Notes: generated from the sequence alone by a model not told the origin. DNA of 64,000 nucleotides from UBA3478 sp964217345 (GCA_964217345.1 CAXPJI010000032.1:1-64000); one strand, 5' to 3'; numbered from the stretch's first letter, positions 43,260-52,719 are shown. Made by a program: numbers and translations.

Positions 43260-45695
43260 TTAATTCCAACTAAAATTACACATTACCTCTTGTCCAATTG
43301 GAGATCCGTCTGGGATACGAACAGAAGACTCATTAGACTTATATCCTGTAGGGTTACCAATAAAACGTTCTACTTGCTTTCTTAAATAAATTGCAGTGGG
43401 ATCAGTCGCGCTATTTTCAAGATGGGTTTTAAGTCGCATCATTTCTAACAAAATAACTTCAGTCACCTGCAGATAAACCTGGTCTGAAGAAGACAACTTC
43501 ATCAACTCATCTAAAGTTTGCCATGCCACAATCTCTTCAATAGCGTTGTAATACGGATCCTTCGAATTCATACTCCTAACGGTTTCATCTAATAGCAATT
43601 TAATCATCTCTTGAAGAGATAACTGATTCTTATCGAATAAGCCTTGTTGATAAACCCGATTCGCTCTTTCTGGATGCAACATGAATTTTAAGGTCGTCGA
43701 AGCTGCAGTCTCGGCCGCTGCTAGAGGATCAAATGCTACTCCCAATTTAGATTCGAAAGATTCTCTGGTTCTACCATATCCATAAGTTCTCGGTCCAAAA
43801 ACAGAACGTAAATACTCTGGTATTTCCAAAATTTCAGGATCAAGCGTTCGAATGAGCGCCTTCAATGCCTTTTCTTGTTCCTTTTTATTTACCTGATGAT
43901 GAAACTCTGTTGCATCAGTATAGGCATAACTATAGTCAATGCCACCAATAAATTTAGACACTGCTTCGGTTTGATATCGATGTGAAAAATAAAGCGGAAC
44001 AAAAACATCCTCTAAAACTGCCACGGGGGAATGTTCAGGCACATTATCCAATGAGAATCGACTAATTGCTTTAGCTCTTAAGTCGAGTAAACGATATAAC
44101 TCTTCAGTGATATCTGTTCCATTATCCCAAAGATGAGCAGTAGCACTAGCAGATCCAGCAGGTCGTGCATCTGAATCGGTTAAATATCTCAACCCTGCCT
44201 TTTCCGCATTTTCTAAAATCTCCTGTAGTGCTTGATTTTCATCAATACCATCGCTGAAGTCGCTGTAGGCATAAGCAACAGTCACTTTATCCCAATCTCC
44301 TATTCCCTTATCATAAGCTTCACTGAAATCAAATTGATCTCCAGCACCTTCTAAAACTAATGGGTGTGGATAATCCATTACTGAAGCACGATCATTGGTA
44401 CTTGCAGCGAAATTGTGCGCAAAACCTAAAGTGTGACCAATTTCGTGTGCTGATAACTGTCTAATACGATTCAAGGCCATATCTAACATAGTTTGTTCAT
44501 GAATACTTAACTTATTGTACGGTTGATAATAAAGACCTTGAGCAATGAGGTAATCTTGACGAATTCTCAGGCTACCTAAACTAACATGACCTTTTAATAT
44601 TTCACCGGTTCTTGGATCGGTAACACTCGAACCATAACTCCAACCCCTTGTCGATCGGTGAACCCATTGAATTACGTTGTATCTAATATCTAACGGATCA
44701 GCGTCATCTGGCAGCATCTTTACTTGAAATGCATCCTTATAGCCGATAGCTTCAAAGGCCTGATTCCACCAACGACCACCCTCTAAAAGTGCAGTTCGTA
44801 CAGGTTCAGGAGTGCCATTGTCCAAATAATAAACAATCGGCTCTACGGCCTCGCTTAGCGCCGCATTAGGATCTTTTTTCTCTAATCGGTGTCTGCGAAT
44901 AAAGTCTTTAGCCGTTCCTCCATTCACTTCCGAAGCATAATCGAAAAAACGGAATGGATATGCTCCCGACCGTGCATCAAAAGATCTCATCTCAAAACCA
45001 CCCAATTCAGGTAACTCAATAAATGAGTGCATTTGAGTTACGCTAACCAAACTTGCATCTGGTGTAACCGACCTTATTTCATAGCCTTTAGGTTTACCAG
45101 AGAAAGTCAATAAAACATCTATCAAAATGTTTTTCTCAAATGATTTCGAACGTTCTCTGTGATGTGCAGAACGAGATAGATCTAATTGATAATTTCCTTG
45201 TTGAGTAGCTGACAAGCGATCAATAACCCCATGTGCATCTCTCAACAATAAAGGATTTAAATCGATTAAGAAAGATCCATCTTCGGCTGTTTCTAAAATG
45301 GTAAATCCAGCGATTACAGATTTAGCAAAAGCCTGATTTACAGAAGCTTTTTCAAGAACATTTTCACTAAGGGCGCGATAATCCTGATTCGGTTCAATTA
45401 GGAGCAGTTTATTACCTGCCTTTTTAAAATAAACGACTTTTGTTGTACCCAATTGTCCCCTATCGAGACCAATATCATTACTACCAACCCCACTGCTAAG
45501 GGCTGTAACGTATAATAGTTCCTCCTCAAGTCGATCCACTTTCATAAACAATCGATCCTCTGATTCATCGTAATAGGTAGTTAAAAATCCCGGAATAGTC
45601 TTTAAATCCTTTACCCTATTAAAGTCTTGTGCAAGGAGTGCTGATGGAATAAAAACAAATAGGAAAAACGTTTTTAGAAGTTGTTGTCTTTTCAT
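43260..45695 (-). CDS. Secreted zinc metalloprotease (metzincin-like, DUF5117/DUF5118 type)
   Basis: 811 residues from the ATG at 45695, starting with a signal peptide (hydrophobic 7-20, ending ALLAQ). The zinc site SAHEIGHTLGFAHNF is the extended HExxHxxGxxH of metzincins, followed by the Met-turn candidate RASVMDYPHP. The domain order, with a long N-terminal part (about 30-300) before the protease domain, resembles Bacteroidota proteins annotated DUF5117/DUF5118. Likely periplasmic or cell-surface. The upstream TTG at 45728 is rejected because the signal peptide begins at the ATG. It diverges from prfB over 95 nt. Substrate unknown. Confidence 0.9.
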   Translation of the reverse strand: MKRQQLLKTFFLFVFIPSALLAQDFNRVKDLKTIPGFLTTYYDESEDRLFMKVDRLEEELLYVTALSSGVGSNDIGLDRGQLGTTKVVYFKKAGNKLLLIEPNQDYRALSENVLEKASVNQAFAKSVIAGFTILETAEDGSFLIDLNPLLLRDAHGVIDRLSATQQGNYQLDLSRSAHHRERSKSFEKNILIDVLLTFSGKPKGYEIRSVTPDASLVSVTQMHSFIELPELGGFEMRSFDARSGAYPFRFFDYASEVNGGTAKDFIRRHRLEKKDPNAALSEAVEPIVYYLDNGTPEPVRTALLEGGRWWNQAFEAIGYKDAFQVKMLPDDADPLDIRYNVIQWVHRSTRGWSYGSSVTDPRTGEILKGHVSLGSLRIRQDYLIAQGLYYQPYNKLSIHEQTMLDMALNRIRQLSAHEIGHTLGFAHNFAASTNDRASVMDYPHPLVLEGAGDQFDFSEAYDKGIGDWDKVTVAYAYSDFSDGIDENQALQEILENAEKAGLRYLTDSDARPAGSASATAHLWDNGTDITEELYRLLDLRAKAISRFSLDNVPEHSPVAVLEDVFVPLYFSHRYQTEAVSKFIGGIDYSYAYTDATEFHHQVNKKEQEKALKALIRTLDPEILEIPEYLRSVFGPRTYGYGRTRESFESKLGVAFDPLAAAETAASTTLKFMLHPERANRVYQQGLFDKNQLSLQEMIKLLLDETVRSMNSKDPYYNAIEEIVAWQTLDELMKLSSSDQVYLQVTEVILLEMMRLKTHLENSATDPTAIYLRKQVERFIGNPTGYKSNESSVRIPDGSPIGQEVMCNFSWN

Positions 45696-45757
45696 TTGAT
45701 AAGAGATTGAAGGGTTTAAATTATTCAATTTTTAGACAATAGCAGGAGACTAATAAG

Positions 45758-45765
45758 TATTTTTG
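45758..45765 (+). promoter_or_regulatory. -7 box (TATTTTTG) for prfB
   Basis: Exact TAnnTTTG, 25 nt before the prfB ATG. No TTG at the -33 distance. Confidence 0.4.
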
Positions 45766-45790
45766 CGTTCGAAATTCTTACCAAGTAAAT

Positions 45791-46898
45791 ATGAGTCGAA
45801 CAGAACGGCAAAAAGATCTTTTTGAACGCCTAGGTGCGTTAAGGAGGTATCTTTGACATAGATGGCAAAAAGATTGCGATCGAAAATGAGACTGAAAAAA
45901 CGCTAGTAGCAGATTTTTGGGATGACCCCAAGTCAGCACAAGAGCAAATGAAGAAGCTCAAAATTCTTGAATCATGGGTAGAGCAGTTTGAGGAAGCTGA
46001 AGAATTATACGGTGAAGTAGAGGTTCTTTCTGAGTTCATCTCTCTAGGAGAGGCTACCGAAGAAGATGTCAACAAAGCATTAAAGAGGCTCGAAAAACTA
46101 ATCGAAGATTTAGAGTTTAAAAATATGCTTTCAGAGGAGGGTGATGATTTACCTGCGGTCCTTCAAATAACCGCTGGTGCGGGAGGTACAGAAAGTTGTG
46201 ACTGGGCATCTATGCTCATGAGAATGTATTTGATGTGGGCTAATTCTCAAGGATACAGTGTCAAAGAACTCAACTTTCAAGAAGGAGATGTTGCAGGCAT
46301 AAAAACGGTCACTATTGAGATCAATGGTCCTTTCGCATTTGGCTGGCTCAAAGGTGAAAACGGTGTTCATAGACTGGTGCGCATATCTCCTTTTGATAGT
46401 AACGCAAAGAGGCATACTTCATTTGCCTCAGTATATGTGTATCCTTTAGTTGACGACAGCATTTCAATTGAGGTTAATCCTTCAGATATTGAAATCACAA
46501 CAGCTAGATCTAGTGGTGCAGGTGGACAAAATGTAAATAAGGTAGAAACTAAAGTACAACTCGTTCACAAGCCAACAGGAATTCAAATTAGCTGTTCTGA
46601 ATCACGTTCTCAGCACGACAATAGAGCAACGGCCATGCAAATGTTACGATCTCAACTTTATGAGATCGAACTTCGAAAAAGAATGGAAGCTCGTCGTGAA
46701 ATCGAAGATTCTAAGATGAAAATTGAATGGGGTTCTCAGATAAGAAATTACGTAATGCACCCCTACAAACTAGTCAAAGATGTCCGTACTAGCGTTGAAA
46801 CAGGAAATGTAGAAGCGGTAATGAATGGTGAAATTGATCTATTCCTAAAAGCCTTTTTAATGTCTAACGGACAAAAACAAACCGAAGATGAATTTTAA
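45791..46898 (+). CDS. prfB: Peptide chain release factor 2, expressed by programmed +1 frameshift
   Basis: RF2 ends translation at UGA and UAA. It is encoded as join(45791..45853, 45855..46898), 368 residues after a +1 shift. The first 21 codons from the ATG end at an in-frame TGA (45854-45856) in TAT CTT TGA C; after the shift the frame reads Leu-Asp and continues to the stop at 46896. The body has the stop-codon recognition tripeptide SPF (RISPFDSN) and the peptidyl-transfer motif GAGGQNVNK. Without the shift only a 21-residue peptide is made, giving autoregulation. It overlaps the next ORF by 11 nt. Confidence 0.95.
45842..45857 (+). promoter_or_regulatory. prfB +1 frameshift signal (SD-like element, CTT-TGA-C)
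   Basis: AGGAGG (45842-45847, within AAGGAGGT) precedes the slippery CTT codon by 3 nt, followed by TGA C. This is the classic prfB arrangement: an internal SD pairs with 16S rRNA while the ribosome pauses at a slow UGA. The AGGAGGT core is a perfect anti-SD match, notable in a genome whose start codons lack SD sequences. Confidence 0.92.
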
Positions 46899-47415
46899 AA
46901 AATTACAGATGATAAAAGATTTTAACGTTTTCAAAATCGTTTTGGCATTGTTATTGGTATTGGGCAGTCAAGAAAGTGTCCAAGGACAATTTGGAATGGG
47001 TGGTTTTGGTGGTTATGGTTATAATCCCTACAGTGGAATGGGAAGAATGCGCAGCAGTGTTCCAAGAACAAATGTAGCTGCTGAGCCTGATACTCCATTA
47101 ACTGCTGAAGAAATTACCGAGCTTGAAATGGCTAAGGTTAAGGAAGCCCTAATTATTGACCCATTTGAAGAAGCTATTTTGAGATCAATTTTACTTGAAT
47201 TCACGAAAAAAAGAATTGAGCTGCAGATTTTAAAGGTAGATCCGAAGACACTAACTGAATCGTTTCGAAAACTAAATGACTTAGAAAATGAACGATTAAA
47301 AACAGAATTGTCTTTGGCTACCTATGAAAAACTTATTGAACTCAAGGAGCGAAACTTTAAGAAACTAAAAGACAATTCAGAAAAGAAGAAAAAAAAGAAA
47401 AAAAAGAAGAACTAA
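46888..47415 (+). CDS. Small putative secreted protein with Gly-rich start and poly-Lys tail
   Basis: 175 residues, no domain recognised. There is an N-terminal signal-like hydrophobic segment (about 16-27), then a glycine/tyrosine-rich stretch (FGMGGFGGYGYNPYSGMG), an alpha-helical region with charged heptads (about 75-160) and a tail of nine lysines. It overlaps prfB by 11 nt; an alternative ATG at 46909 gives a 168-residue form with the same signal. It ends 11 nt before the outer-membrane receptor, so the two are probably coexpressed. The lysine codons form two A8 runs within in-frame A AAA AAG slippery heptamers (see findings). Confidence 0.72.
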   Translation: MNFKKLQMIKDFNVFKIVLALLLVLGSQESVQGQFGMGGFGGYGYNPYSGMGRMRSSVPRTNVAAEPDTPLTAEEITELEMAKVKEALIIDPFEEAILRSILLEFTKKRIELQILKVDPKTLTESFRKLNDLENERLKTELSLATYEKLIELKERNFKKLKDNSEKKKKKKKKKN

Positions 47416-47426
47416 TTCAATTCTGA

Positions 47427-49967
47427 ATGAAACACTATTTCGTTGCACTTTTTAGTATCCTAGGAATGCTGAGTGCCCAGGCTCAAATGCCTAATCGTCC
47501 AATGCCATCGATGACTCCCATTACCATTACTGGTAGTGTAGTCGATAAAGATAGTGGACAGCCTCTAGAATACGCAACTCTGGTTTTACAAAGTGTTCGA
47601 ATGCCTGATCGAGTTACTGGAGGTATTACCGATGAATCTGGAAAATTTTCGGTAGAAACGCTTCCGGGAATGTATCATATTCGTGTAGAATTCTTATCAT
47701 TCAAAACCTATTCTCAAGAAAATGTTAGACTTACCGCTGCTACCGATTTAGGTCAAATTGCTCTTGAGGCTGATGTTGCTCAATTGGAGGAAGTTGAAGT
47801 CGTTGCAGAGCGAACCACCGTTGAATTAAGACTAGATAAGAAGGTATACAATGTTGGCCAAGACCTCACTGTTAAGGGAGGTTCGGTTACGGATGTTCTT
47901 GACAATGTGCCTTCGGTAAGTGTTGACGTAGAAGGAAATATTTCGCTTAGAGGTAATCAAAGTGTACGTATTTTGATTAACGGGAAGCCTTCAGCCCTTT
48001 CAGGTCTTAGTAATGACGCACTACGTCAACTACCAGCAGAAGCCATAGAAAAGGTAGAGGTAATCACTAACCCATCGGCTAGGTATGATGCAGAAGGGAC
48101 GGCAGGAATCTTGAACATTGTTCTAAGACAAGAAAAAACCAAAGGTTTAAACGGATCGGTTACCGTTAACGTTGGAACACCAGAAAACACTGGTAGCAAC
48201 CTGAATTTAAATCTCAGAAGGAAATCATTTAATTTATTCTCAAACACTTCATACAGAAGTAATAATAACCCAGGAAATTCTTCAAATCTGCAAACCAATT
48301 TCAACACTGACGGTACCGTTGCTAGTTATCAAGATGAATTTGGGAGAAACGAGCGTATTCGCGAAGGGTTCAACACAAATATTGGTTTAGAACTTCTTTT
48401 AGGTAAAAAATCATCCTTTACGCAAACCTTTTTGTACCGAAACAGTGACGGACAAAATCTTAGCACGGTAGACTTCTTTAACTATGATAGCAACCGACTT
48501 CCTACTATTTCGAGGTTAAGAACGAACTCAGGGGATGAAACTGATGTTACCTATCAATATTCAGCGAATTTTGTAAAAGATTTTAAGAAGTATGGACAAA
48601 AATTAACAGCTGATTTTCAATACTCTACAGGAGAGGAATTGTCCAATTCAGGAATTAATGAAAGTGTTTTAAGCGACGAAACGATTTTTATACCTTCCGA
48701 AGCAACCTATACTAGTGAGGAACAGATTAATCGTTTATTTCAATTCGATTATGTCAACCCCATTGGTGAAAATAATAGTGGGCAATTTGAATTAGGATAT
48801 CGAGGTACGTTTAACGATTTCTACACCGATTTTGAATTGCAACTTCAAGAAGAGGCAAACGGTCCTCTTCTTAGAGATCCTAACACTAGTAATCAATTGG
48901 TTTATAAGGAATATGTAAACGCTGGATACGTACAATTAGGCAATAAATTTGGTAAGGTCTCATTATTAGGTGGACTGCGTGTAGAAAATTCAGCAATTAC
49001 GGTGAATTCATCCGGTGATTTTGGACAGGACAATAACAAAAAAGAGTACACCAACTGGTTCCCATCTCTTTTTGTAGGATATGAGTTCTCTGAAACCGAA
49101 CAATTTACCCTAAGCTATAGTAGACGTCTTAGAAGACCTCGATCTTGGTTTATCAATCCTTTTGTAAGACGAAATAGTAATACCAACCTATTTGTCGGTA
49201 ATCCTGATCTTGACCCAACTTATTCGAACGCTTTTGATTTAGGATACCTTAAGCGCTTCGGAAAATTAACACTGAATACATCTACTTATTATAACAAGAG
49301 TACTGGGGTGTTCCAATTTGTTGTTCAAGAGACTGGAGATTTCGTAGAAATTGATACGGGTGATGGTCAAATTGTTAGTGTTCCCGTGCAGCTAAGAAGT
49401 CCTATTAACCTTGCTACTGAGTATCGATACGGTGGAGAATTAACTACTTCTTACTCTCCAAAACGCGGTATGAGGTTCTCTTGGAACATCAATCTATTTC
49501 AACAACAATTACAAGGAGACTTTTCTTACACAAATAGTTTAGGCGAAGAGATTACCCAAAATTTCGATACGGAGAATTTTAGTTGGTTCAGTAGAATCAG
49601 TGGACAATTTCCATTACCTGGAAAAATCAACTTTCAAACTAATGCATTCTACAGTGGCCCATCTGTAAATCCACAGGGAACCAACAAAGGAGTTCTTTCG
49701 GTGAACCTAGCGATGAGTAAAGAAATTCTAAATGATAAAGGTTCTATTTCATTTAACGTAAGTGATTTGTTCAATCAGAGAAAACGAATCTCTGAAACGA
49801 GAACGTTTAACGTCTTCACACAAAGTGAGAACCAATGGAGACAGCGTCAAACTACTCTTACCTTTAGATATCGTTTCAATGAACAAGAAGGTCAAAGAAA
49901 CAATCGCCGAAGACCAGATATGGGAGAAGGTGGCGGTGGTGAAGAATTTGAATTCGGAACGCCGTAA
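47427..49967 (+). CDS. Outer-membrane receptor, TonB-dependent-receptor-like beta-barrel
   Basis: 846 residues: a signal peptide (about 1-19, ending AQAQ), a CarboxypepD_reg-like Ig domain (about 30-110, ITGSVVDKDSGQPLEYATL), a plug domain (about 130-240, VTDVLDNVPSVSVDVEGNIS then LRGNQSVRILINGKP) and a large beta-barrel (about 240-840). This is the outer-membrane beta-barrel receptor type that in Bacteroidota lacks a clear TonB box and often acts with a SusD partner; none is adjacent. The ligand is unknown. The small secreted protein upstream may be a partner. A terminator follows at 49986. Confidence 0.9.
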   Translation: MKHYFVALFSILGMLSAQAQMPNRPMPSMTPITITGSVVDKDSGQPLEYATLVLQSVRMPDRVTGGITDESGKFSVETLPGMYHIRVEFLSFKTYSQENVRLTAATDLGQIALEADVAQLEEVEVVAERTTVELRLDKKVYNVGQDLTVKGGSVTDVLDNVPSVSVDVEGNISLRGNQSVRILINGKPSALSGLSNDALRQLPAEAIEKVEVITNPSARYDAEGTAGILNIVLRQEKTKGLNGSVTVNVGTPENTGSNLNLNLRRKSFNLFSNTSYRSNNNPGNSSNLQTNFNTDGTVASYQDEFGRNERIREGFNTNIGLELLLGKKSSFTQTFLYRNSDGQNLSTVDFFNYDSNRLPTISRLRTNSGDETDVTYQYSANFVKDFKKYGQKLTADFQYSTGEELSNSGINESVLSDETIFIPSEATYTSEEQINRLFQFDYVNPIGENNSGQFELGYRGTFNDFYTDFELQLQEEANGPLLRDPNTSNQLVYKEYVNAGYVQLGNKFGKVSLLGGLRVENSAITVNSSGDFGQDNNKKEYTNWFPSLFVGYEFSETEQFTLSYSRRLRRPRSWFINPFVRRNSNTNLFVGNPDLDPTYSNAFDLGYLKRFGKLTLNTSTYYNKSTGVFQFVVQETGDFVEIDTGDGQIVSVPVQLRSPINLATEYRYGGELTTSYSPKRGMRFSWNINLFQQQLQGDFSYTNSLGEEITQNFDTENFSWFSRISGQFPLPGKINFQTNAFYSGPSVNPQGTNKGVLSVNLAMSKEILNDKGSISFNVSDLFNQRKRISETRTFNVFTQSENQWRQRQTTLTFRYRFNEQEGQRNNRRRPDMGEGGGGEEFEFGTP

Positions 49968-49985
49968 ATTAAAAAAGCTTTCAAT

Positions 49986-50016
49986 AAAAAAGGCCCGGAA
50001 TACCGGGCCTTTTTTT
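49986..50016. terminator. Intrinsic terminator after the outer-membrane receptor
   Basis: Stem of 13 bp: 49986-49998 with 50003-50015, core GGCCCGG/CCGGGCC, loop AATA, flanked by A and T runs, so it can work in both directions (receptor gene and the convergent 55-residue ORF). Confidence 0.9.
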
Positions 50017-50032
50017 ATACTATCTAAGTCAC

Positions 50033-50200
50033 TTAAGACTGTGTTTCTTTCTCTTTTCTTTTCTCTTTTAAGAATTCAATAAAACTACCTGTCAACCAGT
50101 AAGGAATCACAAAGGTTAAAAGAAAAATCATCAACCAAAATCCTATGGTTAGAATGCTCAAAAAGGCGATAAATCCTAAGTATTGATCAAATTCAATCAT
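50033..50200 (-). CDS. 55-residue putative membrane protein
   Basis: A small ORF in an otherwise empty 350-nt gap, with ATG at 50200 and TAA at 50033. The product has a hydrophobic core (about 9-35, FIAFLSILTIGFWLMIFLL then TFVIPYW) that may form one or two membrane helices, and a highly charged tail KEKRKEKETQS. The amphipathic ends and precise stop/terminator placement (it ends 17 nt from the receptor terminator) support a real gene. No homologue is known to me. Confidence 0.6.
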   Translation of the reverse strand: MIEFDQYLGFIAFLSILTIGFWLMIFLLTFVIPYWLTGSFIEFLKEKRKEKETQS

Positions 50201-50292
50201 GGTAATTCTTATTTATAACGCGAATATAAGATGTTTTAAGATTTGGCTGCAAGCAAAAGGATATAAATCAAGGTAAAAATAGCAGAAGTGGT

Positions 50293-50300
50293 TAACTTTG
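50293..50300 (+). promoter_or_regulatory. -7 box (TAACTTTG) for fumC
   Basis: Exact TAnnTTTG, 19 nt before the fumC ATG. No -33 TTG at the expected place. Confidence 0.4.
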
Positions 50301-50319
50301 AATTTCAAATTGACACATC

Positions 50320-51711
50320 ATGGAATATAGAATTGAAAAAGATACCATGGGTGAAGTGCATGTTCCCAAGAATGTATATTGGGGTGCTCAAACCCAAAGA
50401 TCTATCAATAACTTCAAAATTGGTCCGCAAGGCTCGATGCCTAGGGAAATTATTTATGGATTTGCCTATCTAAAGAAGGCAGCCGCTTATGCAAATTCTG
50501 AATTAGGAGTTCTTGATGCTACAAAAAGAGATCTTATTGCTAAAGTTTGCGATGAAATCCTAGAAGGAAAATTAGACGACCAATTTCCCTTGGTTATTTG
50601 GCAGACTGGTTCAGGAACCCAAAGTAACATGAACGTTAATGAGGTAATTGCAAATAGAGCACATGTTTTAGAAGGAAATGCACTCGGAGAGGGTATGCGT
50701 ACCTTGAGCCCCAATGACGATGTGAATAAGTCTCAATCGTCTAATGACACCTTCCCTACCGGAATGCATATTGCGATCTATCAAAAAATTGTTTCAGAAT
50801 CGATTCCAAAAATCGATTCGTTAAAAAAAGCCTTAAATCAGAAAGCTAAAGCTTTTAGCGATGTGGTTAAGATCGGACGTACCCACCTGATGGACGCCAC
50901 CCCTCTAACCCTTGGACAAGAATTTTCAGGTTATGTAGCCCAACTCGATTTTGGATTGAAAGCATTAACCCGATCGCTTGATCATCTATCGCAACTAGCA
51001 CTCGGAGGAACTGCTGTTGGAACTGGTTTGAATACTCCAAAGGGCTATGATGTATTAGTAGCAAAATACATTGCTGAGTTCACGGGATTACCCTTTATAA
51101 CGGCTGATAACAAATTCGAAGCATTAGCTGCTCATGATGCACTTGTTGAATCTCACGGAGCATTAAAACAATTAGCGGTCTCTATGAATAAGATCGCTAA
51201 TGATATTCGATTAATGGCTTCAGGACCAAGATCTGGAATTGGTGAGTTAATACTCCCAGCAAATGAACCAGGAAGTTCAATCATGCCTGGCAAAGTCAAC
51301 CCTACACAAGCAGAAGCAATTACCATGGTTTGTGCTCAGGTTATGGGTAATGATGTGGCCGTTACCATTGGTGGTACACAAGGACATTACGAATTGAATG
51401 TATTTAAACCAATGATGGCTGCGAATGTATTGCAATCGGCAACGCTTCTTGCTGATGCTGCTCATAGTTTTGAAGTGAATTGTGTCATCGGAATTGAACC
51501 GAATCACAAAAGAATTAAAACACTCTTAGACAACTCACTAATGCTGGTCACTGCTTTGAATACTAAAATTGGTTATTATAAGGCCGCAGAAATTGCCAAT
51601 TCAGCTCACGAGAGGGGTACTACTCTAAAGGAAGAAGCCGTACGACTAGGCTATGTAAGTGAAGAAGACTACGATCGTTTTGTTCGCCCTGAAGACATGA
51701 TTGGTCATTAA
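50320..51711 (+). CDS. fumC: Fumarate hydratase, class II
   Basis: Iron-independent fumarase of the TCA cycle, reversible hydration of fumarate to malate. The 463 residues match the usual length. Active-site segments: SGTQSNMNVNEVIANRA, GRTHLMDATPLTLGQEFSGY (catalytic His) and the mobile signature loop GSSIMPGKVNPTQAEA (catalytic Ser). ATG at 50320, with a -7 box and a terminator, so a single-gene transcript. Confidence 0.97.
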   Translation: MEYRIEKDTMGEVHVPKNVYWGAQTQRSINNFKIGPQGSMPREIIYGFAYLKKAAAYANSELGVLDATKRDLIAKVCDEILEGKLDDQFPLVIWQTGSGTQSNMNVNEVIANRAHVLEGNALGEGMRTLSPNDDVNKSQSSNDTFPTGMHIAIYQKIVSESIPKIDSLKKALNQKAKAFSDVVKIGRTHLMDATPLTLGQEFSGYVAQLDFGLKALTRSLDHLSQLALGGTAVGTGLNTPKGYDVLVAKYIAEFTGLPFITADNKFEALAAHDALVESHGALKQLAVSMNKIANDIRLMASGPRSGIGELILPANEPGSSIMPGKVNPTQAEAITMVCAQVMGNDVAVTIGGTQGHYELNVFKPMMAANVLQSATLLADAAHSFEVNCVIGIEPNHKRIKTLLDNSLMLVTALNTKIGYYKAAEIANSAHERGTTLKEEAVRLGYVSEEDYDRFVRPEDMIGH

Positions 51712-51733
51712 ATTATGAAATAGATGCAATAAA

Positions 51734-51760
51734 AAAAGGCTCCCAAATTGGGAGCCTTTT
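51734..51760. terminator. Bidirectional intrinsic terminator between fumC and the coiled-coil gene
   Basis: Arms at 51734-51746 and 51748-51760 pair (core GGCTCCCAA/TTGGGAGCC), flanked by A and T runs. The innermost pairs will be open, giving a loop of about 5 nt. Confidence 0.88.
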
Positions 51761-51782
51761 CTATGGTTGGTAAAACTTAAAA

Positions 51783-52655
51783 TTACTTTAAAAAGAATTT
51801 TGAAGTTCCGATAAGTTCTAGATCGTTGTCGTAAACATTAACCATGTAGTTTCCTTTAGCAAATTCGCCAGTCGTAGAACCCACATAATCACAAACATCT
51901 AAAATGTCATTCTCATAGTAGAATGCAGTGACCTTACTAACTGATAATGTGCGGCTGTTTACAGAAACTGATTCTGAAGCGCCAACTAGGTTCCCATCAG
52001 GTCCTAAAACTTCGATAAAGAAATTCTTATCTCCTGCTTGAGCGATGGCATTGTCTCTAACTGTAAAACAAACTTTGAAGTTGTCAGTGCGACGTGCACG
52101 ATTAACATCCTTGAAGTTTCCGTTATTCTTAACCTTAACCGCCTGAACGTTTAGAGACTCTAAACGAAGTTGAGCAGCGATACGGTTCTCTTGCTCAAGG
52201 ATAATGTTTTGTTGAACTATAGAATCATTTAATGCTGCAACACGCTCAAGTTCTTTCTGAGTAGCCTCGTTAAGAGACTGAAGTGCGATGTTACTTGCTG
52301 TTAAGGAATCTAAACGAGCCATTAGTGTAGCGCGCTCTTTTCTTAACTGATAAACCTGACGACGAAATCTAGATAATGTCGCAACGTCAGCTTTTAATGT
52401 TTTAACAGAATCGATATAGTTAGCAATCTCTCCACGAGCAGCTAATAACTCTTCGCTAAGTGCGTTAGTTTCAAGGATAGACTTGTCATAATCTGACTTA
52501 AGCCCTTCAAGCTCCTGAATAACTTCAGCTTTCTCTGCGTTTAAAGCTTCTTCTGTTTTCTTTCCGCTGATGTAAAGGCTAATTGCAAATGCTGCAGCGG
52601 CTACAAATAGGATACCTAATATTGCGGGTAACGCTTTAGATCCTGATTTTTCCAT
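51783..52655 (-). CDS. Membrane-anchored coiled-coil protein of unknown function
   Basis: 290 residues. One N-terminal membrane segment (about 10-29, LPAILGILFVAAAAFAISLY), a long coiled coil (about 35-170 with repeated LKSDYDKSI, LRKERATLMARLDSL patterns) and a C-terminal globular domain (about 185-290) that looks beta-rich. The single membrane span with a large soluble part suggests a cell-envelope scaffold. No catalytic motif. It has its own promoter and is downstream of ettA by 74 nt. Similar proteins are common in Flavobacteriia; none is characterised as far as I know. Confidence 0.82.
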   Translation of the reverse strand: MEKSGSKALPAILGILFVAAAAFAISLYISGKKTEEALNAEKAEVIQELEGLKSDYDKSILETNALSEELLAARGEIANYIDSVKTLKADVATLSRFRRQVYQLRKERATLMARLDSLTASNIALQSLNEATQKELERVAALNDSIVQQNIILEQENRIAAQLRLESLNVQAVKVKNNGNFKDVNRARRTDNFKVCFTVRDNAIAQAGDKNFFIEVLGPDGNLVGASESVSVNSRTLSVSKVTAFYYENDILDVCDYVGSTTGEFAKGNYMVNVYDNDLELIGTSKFFLK

Positions 52656-52687
52656 AATGATATTGATTTAAAGTCTTTAACTAGCTG

Positions 52688-52719
52688 CAAATATAGCAGG
52701 ATTCTTGCCAAATGGGCAA
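52688..52719 (-). promoter_or_regulatory. Promoter of the coiled-coil gene (-33 TTG, -7 TATATTTG)
   Basis: TTG (52719-52717), 21 nt, then TATATTTG (52695-52688), matching both parts of the Bacteroidota promoter. The -33 region lies in an inverted repeat CTTGCC-AAATG-GGCAAG (52704-52720). Confidence 0.55.

Noticed and set aside
45948..46898. Reading prfB as a shorter gene starting at the internal ATG 45948, or as a frameshifted pseudogene
   Set aside because: The upstream ATG, SD-like element and CTT-TGA-C form the standard programmed +1 site, and the fused frames give a normal-length RF2.
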